This document shows positions 51,125-61,200 of a DNA stretch of 64,000 nucleotides, piece by piece. The notes under the pieces are model-generated. The model made no database searches, was not told the origin of the DNA, and worked only from the letters and a program-made list of their open reading frames with translations. Numbering within the stretch: the first letter of the stretch is position 1; every line of letters begins with the position of its first letter. The translations under genes were made by a program, and so were the position numbers. Source of the DNA: Pedobacter terrae (GTDB taxonomy: Bacteria; Bacteroidota; Bacteroidia; Sphingobacteriales; Sphingobacteriaceae); contig NZ_FNCH01000012.1 of the NCBI RefSeq assembly GCF_900100705.1, positions 62,001-126,000 of the forward strand. The letters are read 5' to 3'.

Positions 51125-52345
51125 TTGAATTTTAACGACTTTAATTTTAACCCCGATTTATACGAAGGCTTAATGGCCATGGGGTATAAAAGCGCTACTC
51201 CGATACAAGAACAAGCCATCCCGGTAATTTTAGATAATCATGATCTGATTGCCTGCGCTCAAACTGGTACCGGAAAAACGGCCAGCTACCTTTTACCCGT
51301 AATGGATAAAATTAGCAAAGCTGCCAATAGGCACAACAATACCTTAATTTTAGCACCAACACGGGAGCTTGCGCAACAGATTGATTTACAGGTAGAAGCT
51401 TTGGCTTATTTTACCAATATCAGTTCGTTAGCGGTTTACGGTGGGGGAGATGGTATTGCTTACGAACAGCAAAAACGATCCATGCGCGAGGGTGTAGATA
51501 TCATTATTGCTACTCCTGGAAGGCTGATGGCGCATTTATCTTCAGGTGTATTAAAACTGGAACATTTACAGCATTTGATTTTGGACGAAGCAGATAGAAT
51601 GTTGGATATGGGCTTTTACGACGACATTATCCGCATTATTAGCTATCTGCCGAAAAAAAGGCAAACACTGTTGTTCTCTGCTACGATGGCGCCGAAAATA
51701 AGGACCATGGCGGGCAAGATCTTACACGAACCGAAGCAGATTACCATTTCAATTGCTAAACCTGCTGAGGGAATTGATCAACAAGCTTATAACATTCACG
51801 ATCAGCAAAAACAGGCTTTATTAACGGAGATTTTCAAAAGCGACCAATACAAAAGCAGTATCATTTTTGCCTCTACAAAAGAAAAGGTAAAGGCATTATA
51901 TAAAGCCTTTAAAGGTTTGGGCATTAAAGCCGAAGCTTTCCACTCAGATTTGGGGCAAAAAGAACGAGAAGATATTTTATTAGCCTTCAAAAACCGAAGA
52001 TTACCAATTTTAATCGGAACGGATGTATTATCTCGCGGTATTGATGTAGAGGGAATTGATTTGGTGATCAACTATGATGTTCCTGGCGATCCTGCCGATT
52101 ATGTGCACCGCATTGGGCGTACGGCAAGAGCTGCAACTAAGGGTACAGCCATTACCCTGGTTAACGGAAGGGATAAGCGCAAGTTTGATAACATCGAAAA
52201 ATTAATCGAGAAACCGGTTCCGCGCATGCCGCTGCCAGAAAGCATAGCTGCAATGGAAATTACGCATGTAGAGGAAAAGAAAGTACCGCAAAAAGGAAAC
52301 AAAAAGGTTTGGCATAAAAAGAAAAAACCAAAACCTTCAGCTTAA
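51125..52345 (+). CDS. DEAD-box RNA helicase (RhlE-like)
   Basis: 406 residues, start codon TTG at 51125 just after a good promoter; the next Met is at about residue 17. The motifs Q (FNPDLYEGLMAMGYKSATPIQ in part), I (AQTGTGKT), Ia (PTRELAQQ), II (DEAD), III (SAT), V (GTDVLSRGIDV) and VI (HRIGRTAR) are all present. The short basic tail (KKVWHKKKKPKP) probably aids RNA binding. Roles in ribosome assembly or cold-adapted RNA turnover are typical. A hairpin terminator follows. Confidence 0.95.
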   Translation: MNFNDFNFNPDLYEGLMAMGYKSATPIQEQAIPVILDNHDLIACAQTGTGKTASYLLPVMDKISKAANRHNNTLILAPTRELAQQIDLQVEALAYFTNISSLAVYGGGDGIAYEQQKRSMREGVDIIIATPGRLMAHLSSGVLKLEHLQHLILDEADRMLDMGFYDDIIRIISYLPKKRQTLLFSATMAPKIRTMAGKILHEPKQITISIAKPAEGIDQQAYNIHDQQKQALLTEIFKSDQYKSSIIFASTKEKVKALYKAFKGLGIKAEAFHSDLGQKEREDILLAFKNRRLPILIGTDVLSRGIDVEGIDLVINYDVPGDPADYVHRIGRTARAATKGTAITLVNGRDKRKFDNIEKLIEKPVPRMPLPESIAAMEITHVEEKKVPQKGNKKVWHKKKKPKPSA

Positions 52346-52353
52346 AATATTTG

Positions 52354-52386
52354 AAACGCCATAAGACTATTCTTATCGGCGTTTTT
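52354..52386 (+). terminator. intrinsic terminator after the helicase gene
   Basis: AACGCC-ATAAG pairs with CTTAT-C-GGCGTT (one bulged C) around ACTATT, followed by TTTTTC. Confidence 0.85.
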
Positions 52387-52414
52387 CTTTTACAGATTAT
52401 CTTTGCGCTATTCG

Positions 52415-53320
52415 ATGGCAAATTTCATTCTTATCGGTTTATGCATTTTGGCTGGTATTCTTTTCAGAAAGAGTAAGTCATTGCCTAAAGATGCACATAA
52501 GGGCATTAATGCATGGATTATCTATATTGCATTGCCAGCAGTTTCGTTTAAATACCTGCCGCATATTACCTGGACTAAAGACCTTTTGTTTCCAGCGCTG
52601 GCGCCAATTGGTATCTGGCTGTTGGGTTGGCTGTTTATTTCCCTGTACAGCCGTACCCAAAATATGAGCAAAGCTACTGCTGGCGGATTAAAACTGACCG
52701 GTTCGCTGAGTAATACTTCATTTGTGGGGTTCCCGCTAATTTTGGCATATTTTAGCGAAAAGGAACTGGCCATCGCTATTATCTGCGATCAGGTAACTTT
52801 TATGCTGCTATCTACCATTGGTGTTATTGTGGCCATCCGCTCGTCGCAAGATCAGAAGTTAAGTCCAAAATTAGTGCTGAAAAAGGTACTGACCTTTCCG
52901 CCGCTTATTGGTTGTGTGCTGGCACTAACCATACCACGCTTTATTGATGTTTCTTCGTTAGATCCATTGTTCGATAAACTAGCGGGAACGGTTGGTCCAT
53001 TGGCATTGTTTTCGATTGGCTTACAACTAAAATTTGGCGGTTGGTTTAGCGAGTTGAAACACATCAGCTTTGCTTTATTGTATAAACTGATTTTAGCACC
53101 CTTGGTCGTTTTGGTTATGGCACTCGTTTTAGGTATGAACGGAATGATTGCCAAGATAACCATTTTCGAAATGGCTATGCCAACACTGTTGACCGCTGGA
53201 GTGGTAGCCGATCAGTATAACCTTAACCCTAAGCTTTCTAATCTGGTGGTGGGGATAGGAATATCGCTATCGTTTATCACCACGGGTTTATGGTGGTTGG
53301 TGCTGAATTATTCGGGGTAG
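52415..53320 (+). CDS. AEC-family (auxin-efflux-carrier-like) permease
   Basis: 301 residues from the ATG at 52415; an in-frame TTG at 52403 is part of TATCTTTG (52398-52405), a -7-like box, so it is unlikely to be the start. Ten membrane helices are predicted, in two five-helix halves. The GGLKLTGSLSNTSFVGFP region (helix 4) and AMPTLLTAGVVADQYNL near the end are characteristic of AEC carriers. The substrate is unknown, probably a small organic acid or amino acid. Confidence 0.88.
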   Translation: MANFILIGLCILAGILFRKSKSLPKDAHKGINAWIIYIALPAVSFKYLPHITWTKDLLFPALAPIGIWLLGWLFISLYSRTQNMSKATAGGLKLTGSLSNTSFVGFPLILAYFSEKELAIAIICDQVTFMLLSTIGVIVAIRSSQDQKLSPKLVLKKVLTFPPLIGCVLALTIPRFIDVSSLDPLFDKLAGTVGPLALFSIGLQLKFGGWFSELKHISFALLYKLILAPLVVLVMALVLGMNGMIAKITIFEMAMPTLLTAGVVADQYNLNPKLSNLVVGIGISLSFITTGLWWLVLNYSG

Positions 53321-53336
53321 TTTAATGTTTACTTTT

Positions 53337-53524
53337 TTACCACAGAGACACTGAAGAGAAAAGGCACGAAGATCACAGAGGTTTGTATATTTTAACCACA
53401 GATAGAAAGGATGGGCACAGATAGAACTCTAATTTAATTATAGACGTCATAGTGAGTGGAGTAGGCTACTTCACAGGGTGTCTCAGTGTTCCTCTGTGTA
53501 AAACTCGGTGAGCTCTGTGGTTAA
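53337..53524. repeat. inverted pair of CCACAGAG repeats
   Basis: The left end ACCACAGAGACACTGAAG and the right end, read in reverse complement, AACCACAGAGCTCACCGAG are inverted relatives; a third piece, AACCACAGATAGAAAG, lies between. They fill the convergent gap 53321-53576. A short fragment of the same type is at about 40977. Confidence 0.65.
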
Positions 53525-53555
53525 CAAAAAAGCCGCAAAATTTCTCCTGCGGCTT
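53523..53555 (-). terminator. intrinsic terminator after the C1 peptidase gene
   Basis: On the minus strand AAGCCGCA pairs with TGCGGCTT around an 10-nt loop and is followed by TTTTTTG. Confidence 0.85.
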
Positions 53556-53576
53556 CTTGAATGATTTAAGTTTAAA

Positions 53577-54770
53577 TTACAAAGCCAATTTCTTGGTAAT
53601 TGCAGATGGGATACCTGCTTTGTTTAATAAAATTGCTGTTGTTTTATATTTTACATAGTTTTTAGTTACGTATAAATATCCTTTGTAATCGTTGCTTGCT
53701 CCCCAGGAGTTTTTAACGATATAATATTCTTTACCGTTCTGATCTTTGGCTAAACCAACAATGTGCATACCATGATCATCAGTTGTTTGATAATTATCGA
53801 AAGCCAGCTGACGGTTTTCCTGCGTAATTTCCATCTCTGGCTGCGGACCGTTAAACATTTCTGCTTTTTGTTTCGCCGTCATATCCGCGAAAGGCGTTTG
53901 CGGCACAAAGGCTACACCATTTTTCCAGCTGAAGTTTTTTTCGCTAACATCTGTTGCCCAAGCCACTGTATAACCTCCTTTTAAGGCGTTATCAATAATG
54001 TCTGTTAATTCATTCACTTTTACGTTATAAACCTGATCGAAAGACCAGTTATCTGGTACCAATAAAGTAAATTTGCTATAGAAAGGGTGATCGTTGAATG
54101 AGGAAAGTTCTACGTAGTTATCTGGATTTAAACCAACCACATCCTGAGCGAAAGTTTTTGGTGTGTATTTTTTGCCATTATACGTAAAGTTTTCTGGTAC
54201 AGCGCCTAAATAAGCATCAATTACGACAGTATAAGCTTTTAACCAGTTTGGTGTTAACTCACCATTAGCATTTTTTACCACAGCTTCTAATACACCTTTT
54301 TCAATATCGCCAAGTTCTGCCGTTTTATTGATTTTAGTACCATAGTTTAGTCCGGTGTATACCTCTTGTGGCACTGCACCATATTTTCTGTACATATTGA
54401 TTACGTCGTGCAAAGCGCCACCATCGCCTAACGATACCGCCCCATGCATGCGCACGTAATTTTTACCTTTTTCTACATAAGCATTACGGGCCGAAAAAAG
54501 CGGAGATAAGGCTACAGGCTTTTTGCCTGCTTTAATCATTTCTGATTCTAAAAATGAGTTGGTAGAATAGCTCCAGCAGGTACCTGAAGATCCCTGGTTT
54601 TGAACGGGGGTATTGGCCAGGTTAATGACTTCAGTAAATTTAAAAGAAGCTGCACTGTTCTCGCTTTGGTTGTTTTTTAAAGAATTAACGAGATTGTCTT
54701 GTGCATAGGTCGCTGATATAGACAACGACAATGCCAAACCAATCACACTGATTTTGGTGTAGTTGATCAT
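53577..54770 (-). CDS. secreted C1-family cysteine peptidase (bleomycin-hydrolase/PepC-like)
   Basis: 397 residues. The signal peptide ends TYA|QDN (about 23). The papain-type residues are Gln59 (VQNQG), Cys65 (GTCWSYST), His336 (DHGMHIVG) and Asn354 (VKNSWG). The insertion pattern between Cys and His and the length fit the C1B bleomycin hydrolase/PepC group, which is normally cytoplasmic and aminopeptidase-like; Bacteroidota have exported forms like this one. It is monocistronic with its own terminator. Confidence 0.9.
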   Translation of the reverse strand: MINYTKISVIGLALSLSISATYAQDNLVNSLKNNQSENSAASFKFTEVINLANTPVQNQGSSGTCWSYSTNSFLESEMIKAGKKPVALSPLFSARNAYVEKGKNYVRMHGAVSLGDGGALHDVINMYRKYGAVPQEVYTGLNYGTKINKTAELGDIEKGVLEAVVKNANGELTPNWLKAYTVVIDAYLGAVPENFTYNGKKYTPKTFAQDVVGLNPDNYVELSSFNDHPFYSKFTLLVPDNWSFDQVYNVKVNELTDIIDNALKGGYTVAWATDVSEKNFSWKNGVAFVPQTPFADMTAKQKAEMFNGPQPEMEITQENRQLAFDNYQTTDDHGMHIVGLAKDQNGKEYYIVKNSWGASNDYKGYLYVTKNYVKYKTTAILLNKAGIPSAITKKLAL

Positions 54771-54880
54771 TTTTATGGATAATTAGTAATTCAGCGAATG
54801 TAAAAATACTTGTTGATTTGACCCTCAAAAATTTTGTAATAAATCGATAACATCGGTCATTTTATTGCAACAATGTTGAA

Positions 54881-56308
54881 TTAACATTCCGGTAAACTGA
54901 TTGGGATGTTGGTTGCCAATCCGCCATCTGATGTTTCTTTGTATTTGGCATTCATGTCGAGTGCAGTTTCCCACATGGTGTTTACCACAGCATCTAAACT
55001 TACTTTTGCCTTATCAGGATTACTTTGTAGTGCCAATTGGCTGGCGGTAATGGCTTTAATGGCACCCATAGTATTTCTTTCGATGCAAGGAATCTGTACC
55101 AGGCCGCCAATCGGATCGCAGGTTAAGCCAAGGTGGTGTTCCATGGCAATTTCTGCTGCCATTAAAACCTGTCTTTGCGAACCGCCTAAACACTCGGTTA
55201 AGGCCGCTGCAGCCATGGCTGAGGAAACGCCGATTTCGGCTTGACAACCACCCATAGCGGCTGATATGGTTGCTCCTTTTTTGAAAATACTGCCTATTTC
55301 TGAAGCACAGGCAATAAACTGGATGATTTTCTCTTCGCTATAGCCATCGCAAAAAGTAATAAAATATTGCAATACGGCTGGAATTACGCCTGCGGCACCA
55401 TTGGTAGGGGCGGTTACCACACGACCAAACGATGCGTTTTCTTCATTAACGGCTAAGGCAAAACAGCTTACCCAATCTAAAATATAATTAAAACCGTTTC
55501 CGCCTTTTCTGATGGCTTCTACCCAGCCAGTATAATCTGCATATTCGTTTTTGCCAATTAATCGTTTATTTAATGGAAATGCTCTCCGCGCTACATTTAG
55601 GCCTCCGGGTAAAAAACCTGTAGTGTGACAGCCGCGATAAATACAATCGCGCATTACGGCAAAATGCTGTAAAATCCCTTTTTTTGTCTCTGCTTCAGTA
55701 CGCCAGGCCAATTCGTTTTCCATTACGATTTCGCTCACTTTTAAACCTGTTGACAGGCACCAGTGTAATAGTTCTTTTGCTTTTTCTACAGGAAAAGGAA
55801 GGTCTACCTGGGCTTTTTTGCTATTGTCTTCGCCATCTTTTACCACAAAACCACCGCCTATAGAATAATAGGTTTCTGAAAAAGCTTTTCCATCTTTTAA
55901 AAATGCCTGAAAAGTAACTGCATTGGGGTGGAATGGTAAACTTTCGGCAAAAAGGAAAAGCAGATCGTTATCGTAATCAAAATCAATAATTAATTGATCG
56001 GCAAGATTTAATTTTTTATCTCTTTGGATACTTTCAAAAGTAGGGGTAACGGCATCTACATCAAAAGTTACCGGATCGGCACCTGTTAAGCCCAGTAGAA
56101 TGGCTACATCAGTTCCATGCCCTTTGCCTGTTTTGGCAAGAGAACCATACAATAATATCTTGATACCTTCAACATTGTTAATCAGGTTGTGCTGTGTAAG
56201 GGAAGCCGTAAATTGCTGGGCAGCGCGCCACGGACCTAATGTATGTGAACTGGATGGGCCAATACCTATTTTGAAAATATCGAAAACCGAGATTTGTTCC
56301 TTGATCAT
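54881..56308 (-). CDS. sdaA: L-serine ammonia-lyase, single-chain iron-sulfur type
   Basis: 475 residues converting L-serine to pyruvate and ammonia. The beta domain leads (VFDIFKIGIGPSSSHTLGPW), followed by the alpha catalytic domain with FIACASEIG, MGGCQAEIG, GLTCDPIGG and IPCIERN, which include the [4Fe-4S] ligands. The chain ends in a Cys (SLPEC): in the characterised Legionella enzyme the C-terminal Cys reaches back to ligate the cluster in the active site, and that arrangement seems retained. It stands alone; a parS-like site lies in the gap upstream. Confidence 0.95.
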   Translation of the reverse strand: MIKEQISVFDIFKIGIGPSSSHTLGPWRAAQQFTASLTQHNLINNVEGIKILLYGSLAKTGKGHGTDVAILLGLTGADPVTFDVDAVTPTFESIQRDKKLNLADQLIIDFDYDNDLLFLFAESLPFHPNAVTFQAFLKDGKAFSETYYSIGGGFVVKDGEDNSKKAQVDLPFPVEKAKELLHWCLSTGLKVSEIVMENELAWRTEAETKKGILQHFAVMRDCIYRGCHTTGFLPGGLNVARRAFPLNKRLIGKNEYADYTGWVEAIRKGGNGFNYILDWVSCFALAVNEENASFGRVVTAPTNGAAGVIPAVLQYFITFCDGYSEEKIIQFIACASEIGSIFKKGATISAAMGGCQAEIGVSSAMAAAALTECLGGSQRQVLMAAEIAMEHHLGLTCDPIGGLVQIPCIERNTMGAIKAITASQLALQSNPDKAKVSLDAVVNTMWETALDMNAKYKETSDGGLATNIPISLPEC

Positions 56309-56541
56309 GATGAAAGTTAGTTATACAAAGCTATAATTGTTTTATGATTTTGGATAAATTAATTTTCTGTGATTAATAGGCTTAATATGCTAATTTTTCA
56401 TTTAAAGTTCCTCTAAAATTGGGAGTGGTACAGCACTCCAGATCGGACAAATGATTTTAGATGCCAGAATAAAATTCGACTCAATCTTGCGTTTAACTTT
56501 TGAGGAAATCTCGCTCAAAGGACAGAGCACTATTTTTGGTC

Positions 56542-56557
56542 TGTTTCACGTGAAAAG
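56542..56557. other. parS-like palindrome (putative ParB-binding site)
   Basis: TGTTTCACGTGAAAAG matches the parS consensus TGTTNCACGTGAAACA except for the last two bases; TTTCACGTGAAA is a perfect 12-bp palindrome. It lies in the 288-nt gap between the MgtC and sdaA genes. It is the second such site in the window, 42 kb from the first. Confidence 0.5.
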
Positions 56558-56596
56558 TCAAAACGACCAGGAGAAATGTGGGATTAATTTATTTGA

Positions 56597-57256
56597 CTAA
56601 AAATCAAACTCAATAATATCCTTATCTTTTAGCATTCGCTCTACAAACTTCTGGTGGTTTTGCGGTGTGCCGGTAGCCGTCCAGTTTCCGGTAATGATGT
56701 TGTTTACCAATTGATGCTTACCACGTTGGGGTTTAAGTTTACTTTCTCTAAAAACTTCTTCGTAGCTTTCTAAATCGCCATGTGTATGTTGTTTTTTAAC
56801 AATGCGATAGATCCGTTTGGTGAAACGTCGGTCGCCGATTTCTTCTAGAAAGGGGAAGATAATTAAAGCCAGGATCACCACAATGGTAACGCCAATGGCC
56901 TGTTCGTAATAACCAGAACCTACGGCCATGCCAATGGCTGCTACAATCCAGATGATACAGGCTGTAGTAAGACCTTTAACCCGATTTTCTTCCTTAAAAA
57001 TTACACCGGCCCCTAAAAAACCAATGCCGGTTACAATGTTTGATGCGATTCGATCCTGACTGGCGGGCCCGATATTAATGGACAGAATGGTAAATAAGGT
57101 AGCGCCCAAACCAATCATCATCATGGTTTTTAATCCGGCAGATTTACTTCTGTACTCGCGTTCGGCTCCGATTATACCGCAAAGCAAGGTAGCCAATAAA
57201 AATTTATTGATTTCGCTTTGTGTAATAAAATGGTTTTGTTCTATAATTTCGTTCAT
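56597..57256 (-). CDS. MgtC/SapB family membrane protein
   Basis: 219 residues. The N-terminal 140 hold four to five membrane helices with the family motifs LLCGIIGAEREYRSKSAGLKT (shown in part as GAEREY), ITGIGFLGAGVIF and TTACIIWIVAAIGMA. The C-terminal 75 residues form a soluble domain. MgtC proteins inhibit the F-ATPase or support growth at low magnesium in pathogens; in free-living Bacteroidota the role is unclear. No Mg riboswitch is visible upstream. The porP gene ends 24 nt upstream on the same strand side. Confidence 0.9.
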   Translation of the reverse strand: MNEIIEQNHFITQSEINKFLLATLLCGIIGAEREYRSKSAGLKTMMMIGLGATLFTILSINIGPASQDRIASNIVTGIGFLGAGVIFKEENRVKGLTTACIIWIVAAIGMAVGSGYYEQAIGVTIVVILALIIFPFLEEIGDRRFTKRIYRIVKKQHTHGDLESYEEVFRESKLKPQRGKHQLVNNIITGNWTATGTPQNHQKFVERMLKDKDIIEFDF

Positions 57257-57279
57257 CGCCTTTAATTGTCAACGGCAAA

Positions 57280-58293
57280 TTAATAAAAATCATAACATCT
57301 TAGTCCATTTGCACGGCTACCAGTTGAACTATTTGGAAAATATTTTTCATAACCTAAGCCAATTTCAGATGTTCCGCCTGTATTGCTATAGTTAATTTTA
57401 GAAGTTGTAGCATCGTGACTGATTCCCAACCTGAATTTTTCACCATTGGTTTTGCGGTTAAAAATATCGAAGATTACAGAAAAAACAATCGCATCATTTC
57501 CATTCGAATTGCCATCATTACGATACCATATACCGGCATTTATACTTGCATATTTATACTGCATGCCCGCACTGAATGATTTTACGTTGCCTTGTTTGTA
57601 AGCTACTATGGATGGGATGAGGTAATTCCCGTCACGATCATACTCATCTGGCACCAAAGTTAATTTATAACTTAAATTGCCTGAGATGCGCATTGGCAGC
57701 TTGGCCTGAAAACCTGATATAGATTCATTCGGACGGTTAAGGTGATGTGCTGCTAATCCCATCATAAATTTTCCCACTACGAGGTTGGCACCAGCATTTG
57801 AATCAAAGTAATACCGGCTATCTACACTTGGTCTTTCGGCGCCCGAAATACTACCTGGTATATAACCTACGATATCGATCTGATCGCCGAACACCAGTTT
57901 ATCCCAATTTAACTTTTGGTTTGTAATGCCTCCTTGTAAACCAAATGATAAAGCAAAATTATCTCCACCAATGATATAAGAATAGCTTAAGGCAATGTTG
58001 TTCTTGAGCAGATAGGCTGTGCCCTCACTGCTACGGTTAAAAATAATTCCAATGCCGCTGTTTAGTCTGGATAGATTAATATCTCCTGAAGCCATCATGT
58101 ACGAGTAATCGCTGGCCAAACCAGTCCATTGGTTACGGTAGAGTGCGTTAAACCTCATGTCGCCTTCGAATTGCCCGGTAAGTGCGGGATTTAAATAAAC
58201 TGGCGCATTGTAAAACTGTGAGTAAATGTGATCTTGCGCCAAAGCAACCATTGGCAGCAACCAAAACAAAAATATGATTACCCTTCTACCCAT
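57280..58293 (-). CDS. type IX secretion membrane protein PorP/SprF
   Basis: 337 residues with a signal peptide (VALA|QDH, about 19), then a beta-barrel chain opening with the diagnostic HIYSQFYNAPVYLNPALTG and containing NALYRNQW. PorP/SprF proteins sit in the outer membrane and bind the matching T9SS type-B C-terminal domain, holding the secreted adhesin at the cell surface. It starts 3 nt after the stop of the giant adhesin gene, the usual sprB-sprF order. Confidence 0.93.
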   Translation of the reverse strand: MGRRVIIFLFWLLPMVALAQDHIYSQFYNAPVYLNPALTGQFEGDMRFNALYRNQWTGLASDYSYMMASGDINLSRLNSGIGIIFNRSSEGTAYLLKNNIALSYSYIIGGDNFALSFGLQGGITNQKLNWDKLVFGDQIDIVGYIPGSISGAERPSVDSRYYFDSNAGANLVVGKFMMGLAAHHLNRPNESISGFQAKLPMRISGNLSYKLTLVPDEYDRDGNYLIPSIVAYKQGNVKSFSAGMQYKYASINAGIWYRNDGNSNGNDAIVFSVIFDIFNRKTNGEKFRLGISHDATTSKINYSNTGGTSEIGLGYEKYFPNSSTGSRANGLRCYDFY

Positions 58294-58296
58294 TAT

Positions 58297-61200
58297 CTAT
58301 CTGATTAAATATATTACGCCGGTTTTTCGGGCAGGAGATGAATCGTAAGTCATCCCTTTCCACTCACTTCCGTTAGTAAATTTGACTTCTGCTTTCCAGT
58401 AATAAACACCTTGTGGCTGTTCCTGGCCTTTATATGTGCCATCCCAACCTTCTAAAGGTGCGCCATCATCCAATTTACTTGTTTCCCAAAGTAACTCTCC
58501 CCATTTGTTGAAAATAGCCATGTTCCATTCTTTTATACCCCGACCTTTTGCTTTAAAGATTTTAATCTCATTTTTCGCGCTTGCCGGCATAAAGGAGTTG
58601 GGAATGTTTAAATTGCCTGGTACACTAATAATTTTCACGAATTGGAAGGTAGTAGAAGAACAACCTTCTTTGTTCAATACTTTCAGGGTTACATTATAGG
58701 TGCCTTCATTGGGGTAAGTATGGTTTGGGTTTTGTAAAGTCGATTTCGCACCATCGCCAAAAGACCATTCCCAGCTAACCGAGCCTGCGCTTATATCTTT
58801 AAAGCCAAAAGTATAATTCGGAACAGATATTTCGTTCCCAGGGCTAACCGTAAATGTGGCTACTGGTGGCGCAACAATACGGATGAAATCTGTTTTTGTT
58901 ACGGCTTGAGAACAATCCAATGCATTGATTGCGGTTAAGGTTACGGAGTAATTTATATCAGATCCGATGTAGGTATGCTGTGGTTCAAATTCATTTGAGA
59001 TCGGGGAACCATCGCCAAAATCCCATGTATAACCGATAGCACCAATACTGGTGTTTTTAAATTTAACAACCAGGTTGGTACAACCAACAGTTTTATCGGC
59101 ACTGAAACTTACTGTAGGTTGGTCAAGTACGGTTACAGTTTCAGTTGCTGAATTTCTGGAACAATCATTTTCAGCATCTAACCTGATGGTGTATCTTCCT
59201 GCTTTGAGAAAAGTATATGGAAAAACGCCCGTATTGTTTGTCGGGATAACAACGGGTGCCTCGCCAGAATCTTCATTAGTAATAGTGTAAACGTAGCGAC
59301 TGGCTCCGCTGGTATTATTTAAAAAGTTTACCGTCCAGGGTGCGCAACCTTTTTTCTCGTTACCATTTACTACTAATGCTGGTGTAATATCATTTGGCGA
59401 AACCCTGATCACAACCGGGGTAGCATTTGTCTCGCCACAGCTATTCTTAGCCGTCATGTTAACAATAAAGTCTTTAACCACAAGTGTTCTAAAGGTATGG
59501 CTTATCGTGTTTCTATCTGTAAGAGGACCTGATGAAGTGCCATCACCAAAATTGTAAGTGTAGGTTGTCCCTGCGCTTTCCGGGCTGGTGTTAATGAAGT
59601 TTACAACAAGATCAGCGCATCCTGTTGTTTTATCAGGCGAAAATATGGCAACAGGTATGGCATGTACAATAACCGTTGCAGTTGTTACAACAGGAATGCC
59701 ACAGGGTAAGGTTGTTGTTAGCGTAATATTATAGGTTTTATCTTTCCCGGTCGGATCAGCCTGAAAAGTTACTGCTGCAGGCTGTGCGAGGGTAGAAGAC
59801 TGACCATTGCCGAAATTCCATGCATAAGTTGCGCTGTTAAGCGGATCAGTAGTGTTGGTGAAAGTTACACTAAGCGGACCACAACCTTCTGTTGCACTTT
59901 GTGTAAACGATGGTGTAACACTAGGGAAAGTACTAAATATTTCGCTTTTTTCATCCTGATTACAACCCAGGCTACTGGTAACAACAAGTTTTATGGTTAC
60001 GCTTTGGTTACCGTTCGTAATGGTATAACCTGGGAATGTTGCTCCTACTCCGATTTGTACATTATTGGCGAACCAGGTATAAACACTATTTCTATCAGGA
60101 TATAATGTTACGGCAATATTAGTTGCATCGAGTGTAAAAGGAGCACAGCCCGTGTTGGTGTTGTAAGTTATCTCAGCTTTTGCATTTGGGTTTACCGTAA
60201 TCTTAATCTGGTTGCTTAAACTATTATCGCAAACCCCGCTGGCAACTGATCGGCGGTAATAAATGCTTGCCGTTGGTGTTGGCGGCGTAAAGTTTAAACT
60301 GTTTGCCCCCAACACATCGCTCCAATCCGTTCCATTTAAGCTTGATTGCCATTGATAGGTGTATGTTCCACTACCGCCACTTGGTGTACTACCTGTTAAA
60401 GCTGCGGCAGCTGTGCCGGTACATATATCTTGATTGGCAGAAATGGTATTGTTGGTTATCGCTGGTAAAACGGTAATCTGTACCGAATTGCTGAACGAGG
60501 GACAAGAGGTGCTGTTTACTATCCGCCTGAAATAACCAGATGCATTAGCCGTTATGGTTAAATCTTTATTAACGGCCGAAGGAATATTTGCCCATGTATT
60601 GCCATCGGCACTGCTCTGCCATTGGTAGGCATAAGTGCCTGTTCCTCCTGTAGGTGCATCGCCGTTAATGGTAATATTCTGTCCTGAGCAAGCGGGTGTA
60701 GCCGATGCGCTAATGTTATTAGTAACTAATGGATAATAAGTAACAATTACATCATCGGTAGAAGGTGGACAAGCGCCAAATCCGGTAATAGTCCACCTAA
60801 AGGTGTAAGTTTCTCCAGGTATTAAACCGCTAACTGTAGTGTTATATAGGTTAGGATCGGTAATAACAACATCTGTTTGAGCCGATACGATGGTCCAGGT
60901 GCCACTGTTCGGTGCCGGATTGTTTCCATTGAGGTTAATACTGCTTCCGGTACATAAATTTTGGTCAGGACCTGCGTTGGCTACAACAGTTCCGGGATTT
61001 ACGGTGATGGTAGTTACGGTAGAAAAAGCTTCTGCACAACTGCCGCTTTGCACCACTGCCCTGTATTGTGTGGTAATGGTGAGGTTAGTAAATACATATG
61101 GATTTGCAGTTGAAGTGATGGTAGACCAGTTAATCCCATTATCAATAGATCTTTCCCAGCGGATAATATTGCCAACCTGCCCTGCCAAATTGATGTTCCC

